NCBI GenBank assembly: GCA_031291275.1
Contig: JARLJJ010000112.1
Location: 27,938 to 91,937, forward strand
Reading direction: 5' to 3'
Source of the DNA: Formivibrio sp.
GTDB taxonomy: Bacteria > Pseudomonadota > Gammaproteobacteria > Burkholderiales > Chitinibacteraceae
Length of the DNA: 64,000 nt
In this document: positions 57,183 to 64,000 of the stretch, piece after piece
Numbering within the stretch: position 1 is the stretch's first letter
How the letters are laid out: each line of letters opens with the position of its first letter
Program-made: the position numbers and the translations under genes
The notes under the pieces: generated by a model
The model's database searches: none
What the model saw: only the letters and a program-made list of their open reading frames with translations
What the model was told of the DNA's origin: nothing

Positions 57183-59138
57183 ATGATCCCTGAACTTGGA
57201 AATTTCGCACTCATCCTGGCGCTTCTCGTAGCACTGGTGCAGGGAACCTTGCCACTGATCGGGGCTCAGCGCGGCCATGCCGCATGGGTCGGCCTGGCTC
57301 GTCCAGCCGCTTTGGCACTGTTTCTCATGCTGGCCGTGGCTTTTGCATGCCTGACCGCCGCCTTCATCGGCAGCGACTTCACGGTGACCTATGTGGCGGA
57401 ACACTCCAATTCCCGGCTGCCGTTGCTGTACCGTGCCTGCGCGGTATGGGGCGGCCACGAAGGTTCGCTGCTCTTGTGGGTGTTTATGTTGAGTATCTGG
57501 GGCCTGGCTGTCGCGGCTTTCTCCCGCAGCCTGCCGGAAGACATGGTCGCGCGGGTCCAGGCCGTGCTGGGGTTGGTGGCTTTCGGTTTCCTGCTCTTTA
57601 TCCTGACCACGTCGAACCCATTTGATCGTCTGCTACCGGGTGCAGAAGAAGGCCGGGACCTGAATCCCTTGTTGCAGGACCCGGGATTGGCATTTCATCC
57701 CCCCATGCTCTACATGGGTTACGTGGGGTTCTCCGTCGCTTTTGCATTCGCCATTGCAGCCCTATTGTCCGGGCGACTGGACGCCACGTGGGCTCGCTGG
57801 TCCCGGCCCTGGACCACGGTGGCCTGGACTTTCCTCACCGGCGGCATCGCACTGGGCTCGATCTGGGCCTATTACGAGTTGGGCTGGGGTGGCTGGTGGT
57901 TTTGGGACCCGGTGGAAAACGCTTCCTTCATGCCCTGGCTGGTGGGCACGGCCCTCATCCACTCGCTCGCCGTGACAGAAAAGCGCGGAGCGTTCAAGAA
58001 CTGGACAGTACTGCTCGCCATCGGCGCCTTTTCCCTCTCCCTTTTGGGCACTTTTCTCGTGCGCTCCGGCGTATTGACCTCGGTGCATGCTTTCGCCGCC
58101 GATCCCAAGCGCGGCATTTTCATCCTGTGTTTCCTGGTGATCGTGGTCGGCGCATCCCTGACGCTTTTTGCCTGGCGAGCACCCAAGGTTAGCCTGGGTG
58201 GTGCCTTTGCCCTGGTTTCCAGGGAAACCCTGCTGCTTATCAACAATGTACTGCTGCTGGTGGCCGCTGGCGCGGTGCTGCTGGGCACCCTTTACCCCCT
58301 GATTATCGATGCGTTGAATCTGGGCAAGCTATCCGTCGGCCCCCCCTATTTCAACACGGTATTCGTGCCCATCATGCTGCCCCTGCTCTTCCTGCAAGCA
58401 GTGGGCCCCATGACGCATTGGAAGCAGACTTCACTATCCACACTGGTCAAACGCCTGCGAATTCCACTGGCAGTGACTATCCTGACCGGCGTTGGCTTGC
58501 CTTTCCTCGCCAGCCACTGGTCCGGAGCAGCCGCCATCGGCTTGGGCTTGTCCTGCTGGATTATCTTGGTGACGGCGATGCAATTGAAGGACCGGTTCAA
58601 GACCAGCAAACCGCCACTGGCTGCTTGGGGAATGACGCTGGCGCATCTGGGCATGGCAGTGACTTTGGTGGGCATCGTCATGGTCAAGACCTATGAATCC
58701 GAGCAGGACGTACGCATGGCACCCGGCGATACCGTCAAGGCAGGCAAATACTTGCTGCGGTTCAAAGGCGTTTCGGTAGTACCTGGCCCGAACTACAAGG
58801 CTTTTCGGGGAGAAGTAGAAGTCACCCTGAACGGCAACGTGCTAAAAGTGCTGATGCCGGAGAAGCGCCAGTATTTTTCCTCATCCATGCCCATGACCGA
58901 AGCCGCTATCGATCCGGGCCTAACCCGTGACATCTATGTTTCCCTCGGCGATCCACTGGACGGTGGCGATGCGGCCTGGAGTATGCGGGTGTATTACAAA
59001 CCCTTCGTCGACTGGATCTGGGCTGGAGCGTTGCTCATGGTCTTTGGTGGCATCCTGGCTGCAGCCGATCGCCGCTACCGGCTGAAATCCGCCACAGCCG
59101 CTGCCCACTCGGCGGTAACCCTGGAAGCTTCGGCATGA
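57183..59138 (+). CDS. ccmF: CcmF, cytochrome c heme lyase
   Basis: A 651-aa inner-membrane protein with about 14-15 helices. The WWD motif is present (WGGWWFWDPVENASFMPW near 235), as are conserved His sites in WGGHEGSLLLWV and ALIHSLAVTEKRG. It attaches heme to CXXCH of apocytochromes with CcmH and CcmI. It overlaps ccmG by four bases. Confidence 0.96.
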   Translation: MIPELGNFALILALLVALVQGTLPLIGAQRGHAAWVGLARPAALALFLMLAVAFACLTAAFIGSDFTVTYVAEHSNSRLPLLYRACAVWGGHEGSLLLWVFMLSIWGLAVAAFSRSLPEDMVARVQAVLGLVAFGFLLFILTTSNPFDRLLPGAEEGRDLNPLLQDPGLAFHPPMLYMGYVGFSVAFAFAIAALLSGRLDATWARWSRPWTTVAWTFLTGGIALGSIWAYYELGWGGWWFWDPVENASFMPWLVGTALIHSLAVTEKRGAFKNWTVLLAIGAFSLSLLGTFLVRSGVLTSVHAFAADPKRGIFILCFLVIVVGASLTLFAWRAPKVSLGGAFALVSRETLLLINNVLLLVAAGAVLLGTLYPLIIDALNLGKLSVGPPYFNTVFVPIMLPLLFLQAVGPMTHWKQTSLSTLVKRLRIPLAVTILTGVGLPFLASHWSGAAAIGLGLSCWIILVTAMQLKDRFKTSKPPLAAWGMTLAHLGMAVTLVGIVMVKTYESEQDVRMAPGDTVKAGKYLLRFKGVSVVPGPNYKAFRGEVEVTLNGNVLKVLMPEKRQYFSSSMPMTEAAIDPGLTRDIYVSLGDPLDGGDAAWSMRVYYKPFVDWIWAGALLMVFGGILAAADRRYRLKSATAAAHSAVTLEASA

Positions 59139-59722
59139 AGCGCTTCCTTATTCCCCTTGTTTTGTTTCTGGTGCTGGCGGTTTTCCTGGCCATCGGTCTC
59201 AACCGCGACCCTCACGAGGTACCGTCGCCATTGATAGGCAAGCCAGCGCCAGCGTTCAAGTTGATGACGTTGGCAGAGGGCAAGCCGTTTGCGCCAGCGG
59301 ACCTGCACGGCAAAGTGTGGATACTGAATGTGTGGGCATCCTGGTGCGTTTCCTGCCGAGAGGAGCATCCGCTGCTGGTCGCATTTGCCCGTCAGAGCCA
59401 TTTACCCATCGTCGGACTGAATTACAAGGAAGTCCGGGGCGATGGTGAACTGGACGTAAAAAACATTTCCGCGGCTGACGAAGAGAAGCTGGTGCGACAG
59501 CGTGCGAATCAATGGCTAACTGAGCGCGGCAATCCCTACTCCCTGGTGGTGCTGGACATGGACGGACGGGTAAGCATCGACTACGGCGTATATGGCGTGC
59601 CGGAAAGCTATGTGATCGACAAATCCGGTGTAATCCGCTACAAGCAGATCGGCCCCTTTACGCCCGAGGTACTGCAAGAGAAGGTTCTGCCCCTCGTCGA
59701 ACAGCTTGAAAAGCAATCCTGA
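59135..59722 (+). CDS. ccmG: CcmG (DsbE), thioredoxin-like thiol-disulfide oxidoreductase
   Basis: A 195-aa membrane-anchored thioredoxin (anchor about 4-21). The active site is Cys71-Val-Ser-Cys74 (WASWCVSCREEHP). Other thioredoxin elements (YGVYGVPESYVIDKSG, with cis-Pro) are intact. It keeps apocytochrome thiols reduced for heme attachment. The usual active-site variant is CxPxC-like WCPTC or WCVTC; VSC here is a mild variation. Confidence 0.95.
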   Translation: MKRFLIPLVLFLVLAVFLAIGLNRDPHEVPSPLIGKPAPAFKLMTLAEGKPFAPADLHGKVWILNVWASWCVSCREEHPLLVAFARQSHLPIVGLNYKEVRGDGELDVKNISAADEEKLVRQRANQWLTERGNPYSLVVLDMDGRVSIDYGVYGVPESYVIDKSGVIRYKQIGPFTPEVLQEKVLPLVEQLEKQS

Positions 59723-59723
59723 T

Positions 59724-60188
59724 ATGCGTGCCCTTTTCATTTTCATTTTCAGCCTCTGGATTACAACGGCCATCGCTGGCGAAGCCCAATCCTTGGCCCA
59801 GGATTCACAGACCGAGGCGCGCATGTTGGCGATCTCCGAAGAACTACGCTGCCTGGTGTGCCAGAACGAAACCCTGGCAACTTCCCGTGCGGAATTGGCG
59901 GAGGATCTGCGCAGCGAGGTGCGCACTCTCATCAAGCAGGGCAAGAGCGATGCTGAAATCATGGATTTCCTGGTGACGCGCTACGGAGATTTCGTGCGCT
60001 ACCGCCCGGCCATGAAACCCATAACCTGGTTGCTGTGGTTCGGCCCTTTCCTGCTTCTGATAGGCGCCATTGCCGGGCTGATCGTTTACCTGCGCCAGCG
60101 CGCCACTCTGGTTGCCTCTGGGGCGCTCTCCGAAGGAGACAAAGCACGGATAAAAGCTTTGCTGAATCAGCCGGAGGATAAGGCATGA
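59724..60188 (+). CDS. ccmH: CcmH, cytochrome c biogenesis thiol protein
   Basis: A 154-aa protein with a signal peptide (1-18), a reactive pair Cys43-x-x-Cys46 (LRCLVCQNE), and one membrane helix near 105-125. It transfers reducing power from CcmG to apocytochrome. The ATG at 59724 follows the ccmG stop directly; a TTG at 59706 is within ccmG. The short form (no TPR part) is complemented by the separate ccmI. Confidence 0.94.
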   Translation: MRALFIFIFSLWITTAIAGEAQSLAQDSQTEARMLAISEELRCLVCQNETLATSRAELAEDLRSEVRTLIKQGKSDAEIMDFLVTRYGDFVRYRPAMKPITWLLWFGPFLLLIGAIAGLIVYLRQRATLVASGALSEGDKARIKALLNQPEDKA

Positions 60189-61150
60189 CCCTGACTTTCT
60201 GGATAGCTGCTGCTGCCCTCATGGCATTGGTCATAGCTTTACTGGCTTGGCCCTTGCTCAGACATCGCCCTTCGCCCCAAACCACCTCCCGCCGAGCGAT
60301 CAACATTGCCCTCTATCGCGACCAACTGGCCGAGCTTTCCCGGGACCGGGACAACGGTTTCCTGACCCCAACGGACTTCGACCAAGCGAAAGAAGAACTG
60401 GATCGCAGAATCCTGGAGGACACGGCGGATGAACTGACCAGCAAGCCAAGCAAACTTTCTTCCAAAATGCCACGTACGCCCTGGGTGCTCCTGTTCGGCA
60501 TTCCGCTTATGGCCGTGCCTCTCTACCTGTTCCTGCTGGGTAATCCGGCTGCGTTGACTCCCCGCGCTACAGCCGCCGCCAAGGAGAATCCCGACCAGCA
60601 AATGACGCCTGAGAAATTCGAGAAGCTGACTGCAATTTTAGCCGCCAAGCTGGAAAAAGAACCCGATCCCAAAGGATGGGTCATGCTCGGGCGCAGCTAT
60701 AAGCTACTCGGTCGCTTCGAGGATGCCCAGAAGGCGTTCACCCGAGCGGGCAGCATCATGGAAACCGAACCGGTACTCATGCAGGAACAAGTGGAATTGG
60801 TAGCGCTCATGAATCAAGGACGCCTTTCCGGCAAGCCCCTGGATCTGTTGCAGAAGTTGTTGCAGCAAGAACCGGACAATCCCGTCGCCCTGATGTACGC
60901 CGGGTCCAATGCCTTCTTTGGCCAGAAATATGCCGAGGCCATCGCATATTGGGAGCGCCTGCTCAAGCAGGTTGATCCCGCCTCGGAAGATGCGAAGAAT
61001 ATCAACGGCAGTATCGCCAAGGCGCAGAAACTTATGCTGAGCCAGCCGTCCGCATCCGCGGGCAGGGCTGAAAAAATAACCGATGGTACTGCTATCGTCG
61101 GCCATGCAGACCAGGCTCCGGTTTCTAAGTCCAAGAAAGTATCCAAATAA
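60185..61150 (+). CDS. ccmI: CcmI (CycH), TPR apocytochrome chaperone
   Basis: A 321-aa protein with two N-terminal membrane helices (about 1-20 and 98-118) and a periplasmic TPR-rich domain (GWVMLGRSYKLLGRFEDAQKAFTRAG, LMYAGSNAFFGQKYAEAIAYWERLL). It presents apocytochromes c to CcmFH. It overlaps ccmH by four bases and closes the ccm cluster. A low-complexity tail (VSKSKKVSK) follows the last repeat. Confidence 0.93.
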   Translation: MTLTFWIAAAALMALVIALLAWPLLRHRPSPQTTSRRAINIALYRDQLAELSRDRDNGFLTPTDFDQAKEELDRRILEDTADELTSKPSKLSSKMPRTPWVLLFGIPLMAVPLYLFLLGNPAALTPRATAAAKENPDQQMTPEKFEKLTAILAAKLEKEPDPKGWVMLGRSYKLLGRFEDAQKAFTRAGSIMETEPVLMQEQVELVALMNQGRLSGKPLDLLQKLLQQEPDNPVALMYAGSNAFFGQKYAEAIAYWERLLKQVDPASEDAKNINGSIAKAQKLMLSQPSASAGRAEKITDGTAIVGHADQAPVSKSKKVSK

Positions 61151-61293
61151 GTCATTGACCACGGAACACCTATCACCGCTTTGCGACACGGTGCCTTGTA
61201 CCGTCCCCGATGTTTTCTCCGGCACAGTCAATCGCAAGAATCCACACCTGAATTTCCTCATTACCTTTTTTTAAATATTTCATTCCCGAAATG

Positions 61294-61316
61294 GAATAAA
61301 CCGGTTCGTCCAAACG
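61294..61316 (+). promoter_or_regulatory. Candidate ECF promoter of the COG4315 gene
   Basis: GAATAAAC, 12 nt, ACG. The identical pair at the same spacing recurs at 61770-61792 in front of the ECF sigma gene. It stands 63 bp before the ATG at 61379. Confidence 0.5.
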
Positions 61317-61378
61317 TTTACATCATGCGTGAGCTACATTGATCACGATAAATAACTCATCCAGAAGGAGTTCATAAC

Positions 61379-61741
61379 ATGAAAAAAACACTGGTTTTAC
61401 TGGCATTGGGCGCAGGATTATCGATGGGCGCATACGCAGAAGCACCAAAGGTCATGAACGGTTATCTTGTCGATGAAGGTGGCTATACGCTCTACACCTT
61501 CGATAATGACACCATGCCGGGGCAAAGTTCTTGCACGGGTGGCTGCGCCGTTAATTGGCTACCGGCCATGGCCGATGCATACGACAAGGCATCCGGCGAC
61601 TTGAGCGTGATCAAGTACGTAGATGGCAAGCCGTTATGGGCTTACAAGGGGCATCCGCTCTATCGTTTTGCCAAGGATGCCAAGCCAGGAGAGGTCAATG
61701 GCGACGGGAAAGGTGGCGTGTGGCATGTGGTCAAACCCTGA
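61379..61741 (+). CDS. Secreted COG4315-type repeat protein
   Basis: A 120-aa protein with a signal peptide (1-20, ending AYA then EA). The mature part has two copies of the family repeat: GGYTLYTFDNDTMPGQSSCTGGCAVNWLPAM and GKPLWAYKGHPLYRFAKDAKPGEVNGDGKGGVWHVV. The first has two Cys (SCTGGC) that may form a disulfide or bind something. The family is common near ECF sigma factors but function is unknown. AAGGAG is 8-9 nt before the ATG. Confidence 0.88.
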   Translation: MKKTLVLLALGAGLSMGAYAEAPKVMNGYLVDEGGYTLYTFDNDTMPGQSSCTGGCAVNWLPAMADAYDKASGDLSVIKYVDGKPLWAYKGHPLYRFAKDAKPGEVNGDGKGGVWHVVKP

Positions 61742-61769
61742 GTCATGGCAACGCCGTGCCGGTCACCGT

Positions 61770-61792
61770 GAATAAACTGCTCGGGCACAACG
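61770..61792 (+). promoter_or_regulatory. Candidate ECF promoter of the sigma gene
   Basis: GAATAAAC, 12 nt, ACG, as at 61294-61316. It would make the ECF sigma gene autoregulated. It is 31 bp before the ATG at 61823. Confidence 0.45.
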
Positions 61793-61822
61793 CCGTGAAC
61801 GATGTGACACCAGGAGTTTGAT

Positions 61823-62335
61823 ATGAGCTTCGAGTCAGACCTGTTGGTCTGGATGCCACAATTGCGGCGTTATGCCAGGGCACTCACCCGGGACCCGGCG
61901 TGGGCTGATGACCTGGTGCAAGATACGCTGGAACGGGCGTTGAACAAGTGGCACTGGCACGTGGGCAGCAATTTGCGCGCCTGGCTGTTCACCCTGCTGC
62001 GAAACCGTTTTATCGATCAACTGCGCGCTCATAAAGAAATTGCCGTCGCGGATGAAAATGCGCCATGGCAATACTTGTCCGCCACGTCCGGAGAGGTGGA
62101 TGGCCTGCTATTGCGCGACCTGCAGCACGCGCTGTACCAGCTGGCGCTGGATCAGCGCGAGGCGCTGTTATTGGTCGTGGTGGAGGAACTCAGCTATCAG
62201 GAAGTGGCGTCCATCCTGAAAGTGCCGATTGGCACTGTGATGTCGAGATTGGCCAGGGCGCGAGAACACATGCGGGTTCTGATGGATGCAGAGGCCGAAA
62301 AATGGCCCCCTTTGAAAGTGGTAAGCAAGTCATGA
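61823..62335 (+). CDS. ECF RNA polymerase sigma factor
   Basis: A 170-aa sigma factor with region 2 (LTRDPAWADDLVQDTLERALNKW, then LRAWLFTLLRNRFIDQLR) and region 4 (LDQREALLLVVVEELSYQEVASILKVPIGTVMSRLARAREHM). The C-terminus overlaps the anti-sigma gene by four bases. It likely transcribes the upstream secreted-protein gene and itself. CAGGAG is 9-10 nt before the ATG. Confidence 0.94.
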   Translation: MSFESDLLVWMPQLRRYARALTRDPAWADDLVQDTLERALNKWHWHVGSNLRAWLFTLLRNRFIDQLRAHKEIAVADENAPWQYLSATSGEVDGLLLRDLQHALYQLALDQREALLLVVVEELSYQEVASILKVPIGTVMSRLARAREHMRVLMDAEAEKWPPLKVVSKS

Positions 62336-63126
62336 AAAACGAACATGGAATCCCCCCTGATTCAGCGTCCGAGCCTGGGGATGAACTGCGTTTACTCTCG
62401 GCATTGATCGACGGGGAACTCTCCGACAGCGAACGCGATGCGCTCATGGGCCGCTTGGCCCAGGAACCGGCATCGGTCGAACGAATGGCACACTATCGTG
62501 CGCAGCATGCCGCGCTCAAAGCCTTGTTTCCTTTGCCTGCCGATGTGCCCAGTTTGTTTATTCAGCGCAGAACCTCATGGTGGAGCTTGGGGCTGACCGC
62601 CGGTGCCACGCTCGCGGCAGGGTTGGCCGTTGGGGCGATCGTGACTTACGGTGCGCTAGGTATTGGCACCGGGCAGCCGGCCTTTGTCCACAGTGCGGAT
62701 CTGGCCTATGCCGTCTATACCCCCGAACAGAACCATCCGGTGGAGATGTCAGGTGCGGATTCAGCGCAATTACAGCACTGGTTATCCAAGCGGCTCGACC
62801 GCTCGCTCACGATTCCATCACTGTCCGAATATGGCTATACGCTGCTAGGTGGTCGCCTGTTGCCCGGAAACTCCGGCCCGGCGGCACTGTTCATGTACCA
62901 GAACAAGACCGGCCAGCGCCTGACGCTCTATATCGCAGCGTATGACAAAGGGAACCTGAACCCGCATTCATCAGGGACAGCGAACCTGCGCACCATTTAT
63001 TGGGCCAATCAAGGCATGGGTTATGCTTTTTCCGGACAGGAAAATGAAAGTCAACTCCACGAAATAGCCCTCGATGTATGCAATTCATTGGGAGGAGTGG
63101 CAAGTAGCTGGAAAGACCTGACCTAG
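62332..63126 (+). CDS. Membrane anti-sigma factor
   Basis: A 264-aa protein. The N-terminal cytoplasmic part (1-80) resembles the anti-sigma fold (LRLLSALIDGELSDSERDALMGRLAQEP). A single membrane helix (about 86-108, LGLTAGATLAAGLAVGAIVTYG) leads to a periplasmic domain of 150 residues (AYAVYTPEQNHPVEM, GYTLLGGRLLPGNSGPAALFMYQN). No zinc-binding HxxxCxxC motif is visible. It would hold the ECF sigma factor until a periplasmic signal. The upstream open frame to 62065 overlaps the sigma gene and is not real. Confidence 0.9.
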   Translation: MKNEHGIPPDSASEPGDELRLLSALIDGELSDSERDALMGRLAQEPASVERMAHYRAQHAALKALFPLPADVPSLFIQRRTSWWSLGLTAGATLAAGLAVGAIVTYGALGIGTGQPAFVHSADLAYAVYTPEQNHPVEMSGADSAQLQHWLSKRLDRSLTIPSLSEYGYTLLGGRLLPGNSGPAALFMYQNKTGQRLTLYIAAYDKGNLNPHSSGTANLRTIYWANQGMGYAFSGQENESQLHEIALDVCNSLGGVASSWKDLT

Positions 63127-63166
63127 TGGTGTACTTCTGAATTGATGAAGCCACCAAAATAACACT

Positions 63167-63236
63167 GTCATTCCGGCGCAGGCCGGAATCCAGTTTGTGT
63201 GCGTGACACTGAGTCCCGCCCTTCGCCGGGACGACG
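63167..63236. repeat. REP-like palindromic repeat element
   Basis: A hairpin ATTCCGGC-GCAG-GCCGGAAT (63170-63189) is paired with a second hairpin GTCCCG / CGGGAC (63213-63232). The form CATTCC...GGAATCCAG followed by GTCCCG...GGGACGAC is a common dispersed palindromic repeat in Proteobacteria. It lies downstream of the anti-sigma gene. Confidence 0.7.
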
Positions 63237-63392
63237 GCATCGGGATGGTTCTGGTATTTGCGAAGCACTACACTGGCTGGACGAGATTCGGCATTCCTCA
63301 CCGAAGATGCTGAAGTATGGTGAATGCAGCAAGATCGGCCAGCATCGACTCGAAAAAGTTTGTCGTTACCTGACGAGATGGAAGGTGCAGAC

Positions 63393-63920
63393 ATGCAGAA
63401 TTACACTCGAACAGCCCTGTGGCTGCACTGGCTGATGGCCCTCCTGATCCTGGCCATGTTCTCCTTGGGCGTCGCGATATTGAGCATGCATGGCCTCACG
63501 CCCAGCAAACTCAAGGTCGTAACGATCCACAAGTGGATTGGCGTGACCGTGTTGCTGCTGGCTTGCCTGCGCCTGCTTTGGCGCTTGTTTCACCCGGCCC
63601 CGCCACTGCCGGACAGCGTGCCGGCATGGCAAAAGAATGCGGCCAATGCCCTGCATATGCTCATTTACCTGTTGCTCTTCGCCGTACCGCTTTCAGGCTA
63701 TCTGTTCAGCCTGGCTGCCGGCGTACCGGTTGTACTTTTCGGACTGATCCCTCTCCCAGTCGTCATCGAACCCGATCCAGTCTTGCGACCGTTGCTGCGC
63801 AGTGCCCATTTCTGGCTCAACACGACATTACTATTGAGCATCGTCATGCATACCGCCGCTGCACTCAAGCATCACTTCGTTGATCGCGACAATGTTTTGC
63901 AGCGGATGCTGCCCTGGTAG
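63393..63920 (+). CDS. Cytochrome b561
   Basis: A 175-aa inner-membrane diheme cytochrome with four membrane helices. The heme-ligand histidines lie in WLHWLM (helix 1), TIHKWIGV (helix 2), LHMLIYLLLF (helix 3) and SIVMHTAAALKHHFVD (helix 4). The ATG at 63393 has AAGGTG 7 nt upstream; the ORF continues upstream but without conserved residues. It transfers electrons in the membrane and commonly sits with a YceI-type exported protein, as here. Confidence 0.9.
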   Translation: MQNYTRTALWLHWLMALLILAMFSLGVAILSMHGLTPSKLKVVTIHKWIGVTVLLLACLRLLWRLFHPAPPLPDSVPAWQKNAANALHMLIYLLLFAVPLSGYLFSLAAGVPVVLFGLIPLPVVIEPDPVLRPLLRSAHFWLNTTLLLSIVMHTAAALKHHFVDRDNVLQRMLPW

Positions 63921-63926
63921 TGCGCC

Positions 63927-64000
63927 ATGCTCAAGCACCTTGCCGGTCTTGTTCCTTTGTGGTTTTGCCTGGTGGGCACGACCGGATTAGCAGCAAACGC
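63927..64000 (+). CDS. Exported protein, N-terminus only (possibly YceI-type)
   Basis: The first 24 codons before the window ends read MLKHLAGLVPLWFCLVGTTG, then LAANA: a clear signal peptide with predicted cleavage after ANA or LAA. It starts 6 bp after the b561 stop. YceI proteins often follow cytochrome b561, but the visible part cannot prove that. Confidence 0.6.
   Translation, partial: MLKHLAGLVPLWFCLVGTTGLAAN

Noticed and set aside
62065..62331. N-terminal extension of the anti-sigma protein overlapping the ECF sigma gene
   Set aside because: The extra residues are Arg/Gly/Ala-rich shadow of the sigma gene, and the ATG at 62332 forms a normal four-base overlap.

Overview
The window looks like chromosome of a motile, respiring betaproteobacterium, probably near the Nitrosomonadales. 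The reasons are a proteasome-like BPH protein (a family described mainly in Betaproteobacteria) next to Hsp33, the cysI-DUF934 pair, a complete ccmABCDEFGHI cluster, a FlrBC/sigma-54 flagellar hierarchy, CheZ with CheV coupling proteins, and moderate GC content. Taxonomy is inferred from gene content only. The window has almost no mobile DNA; one REP-like palindromic repeat lies at 63167-63236.

Region by region: 1-3523 (minus) is tamBA, the outer-membrane translocation and assembly module, with tamB cut by the window edge. 3660-11122 is a molybdenum locus. It has an unknown 119-aa gene followed by a ModA/ModB-like pair without an ATPase, then molbindin ModG divergent from modE, then modABCD. 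Two 24-bp inverted repeats of the same 9-6-9 design (3666-3689 and 6507-6530) look like ModE boxes and would place both halves in one regulon. 11249-13045 is a membrane diguanylate cyclase. 13297-15876 is clpB behind a near-consensus sigma-32 promoter. 15952-18911 holds two unfamiliar exported proteins. 19107-21111 is a tightly overlapped pncC-bph-hslO proteostasis operon, followed by orn, an M48 protease, phhB, rsgA, a DUF2062 protein, relA, pyk and tRNA-Arg(CCT).

29105-47257 is the motility block. The minus strand carries fliEFGHIJ behind a sigma-54 promoter, the activator flrC, a receiver-less CheB, an HsbR/HsbA-like partner-switching pair behind a second sigma-54 promoter, and the kinase flrB. 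On the plus strand are cheV-cheV-cheY-cheZ-cheA and an EAL-HDOD protein. The layout suggests that FlrB/FlrC and sigma-54 control basal-body genes and a phosphatase/STAS switch together.

47367-49527 is an assimilatory sulfite reductase with DUF934. pepN follows, then trpE preceded by a Trp-rich leader peptide (three Trp codons in 17) whose 3' end lies in a terminator-like hairpin, a likely transcription attenuator. 53970-54461 has no gene but carries a strong hairpin and a decayed tRNA-Gly-like fragment. 54462-61150 is the System I cytochrome c maturation cluster. 61379-63126 encodes a small secreted COG4315-type protein, an ECF sigma factor and its membrane anti-sigma factor, with two matching candidate ECF promoters. 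A cytochrome b561 and the first codons of an exported protein close the window.

Coding calls rest on reading translated frames and recognising family motifs from memory. No database search, structure prediction or statistic was run.
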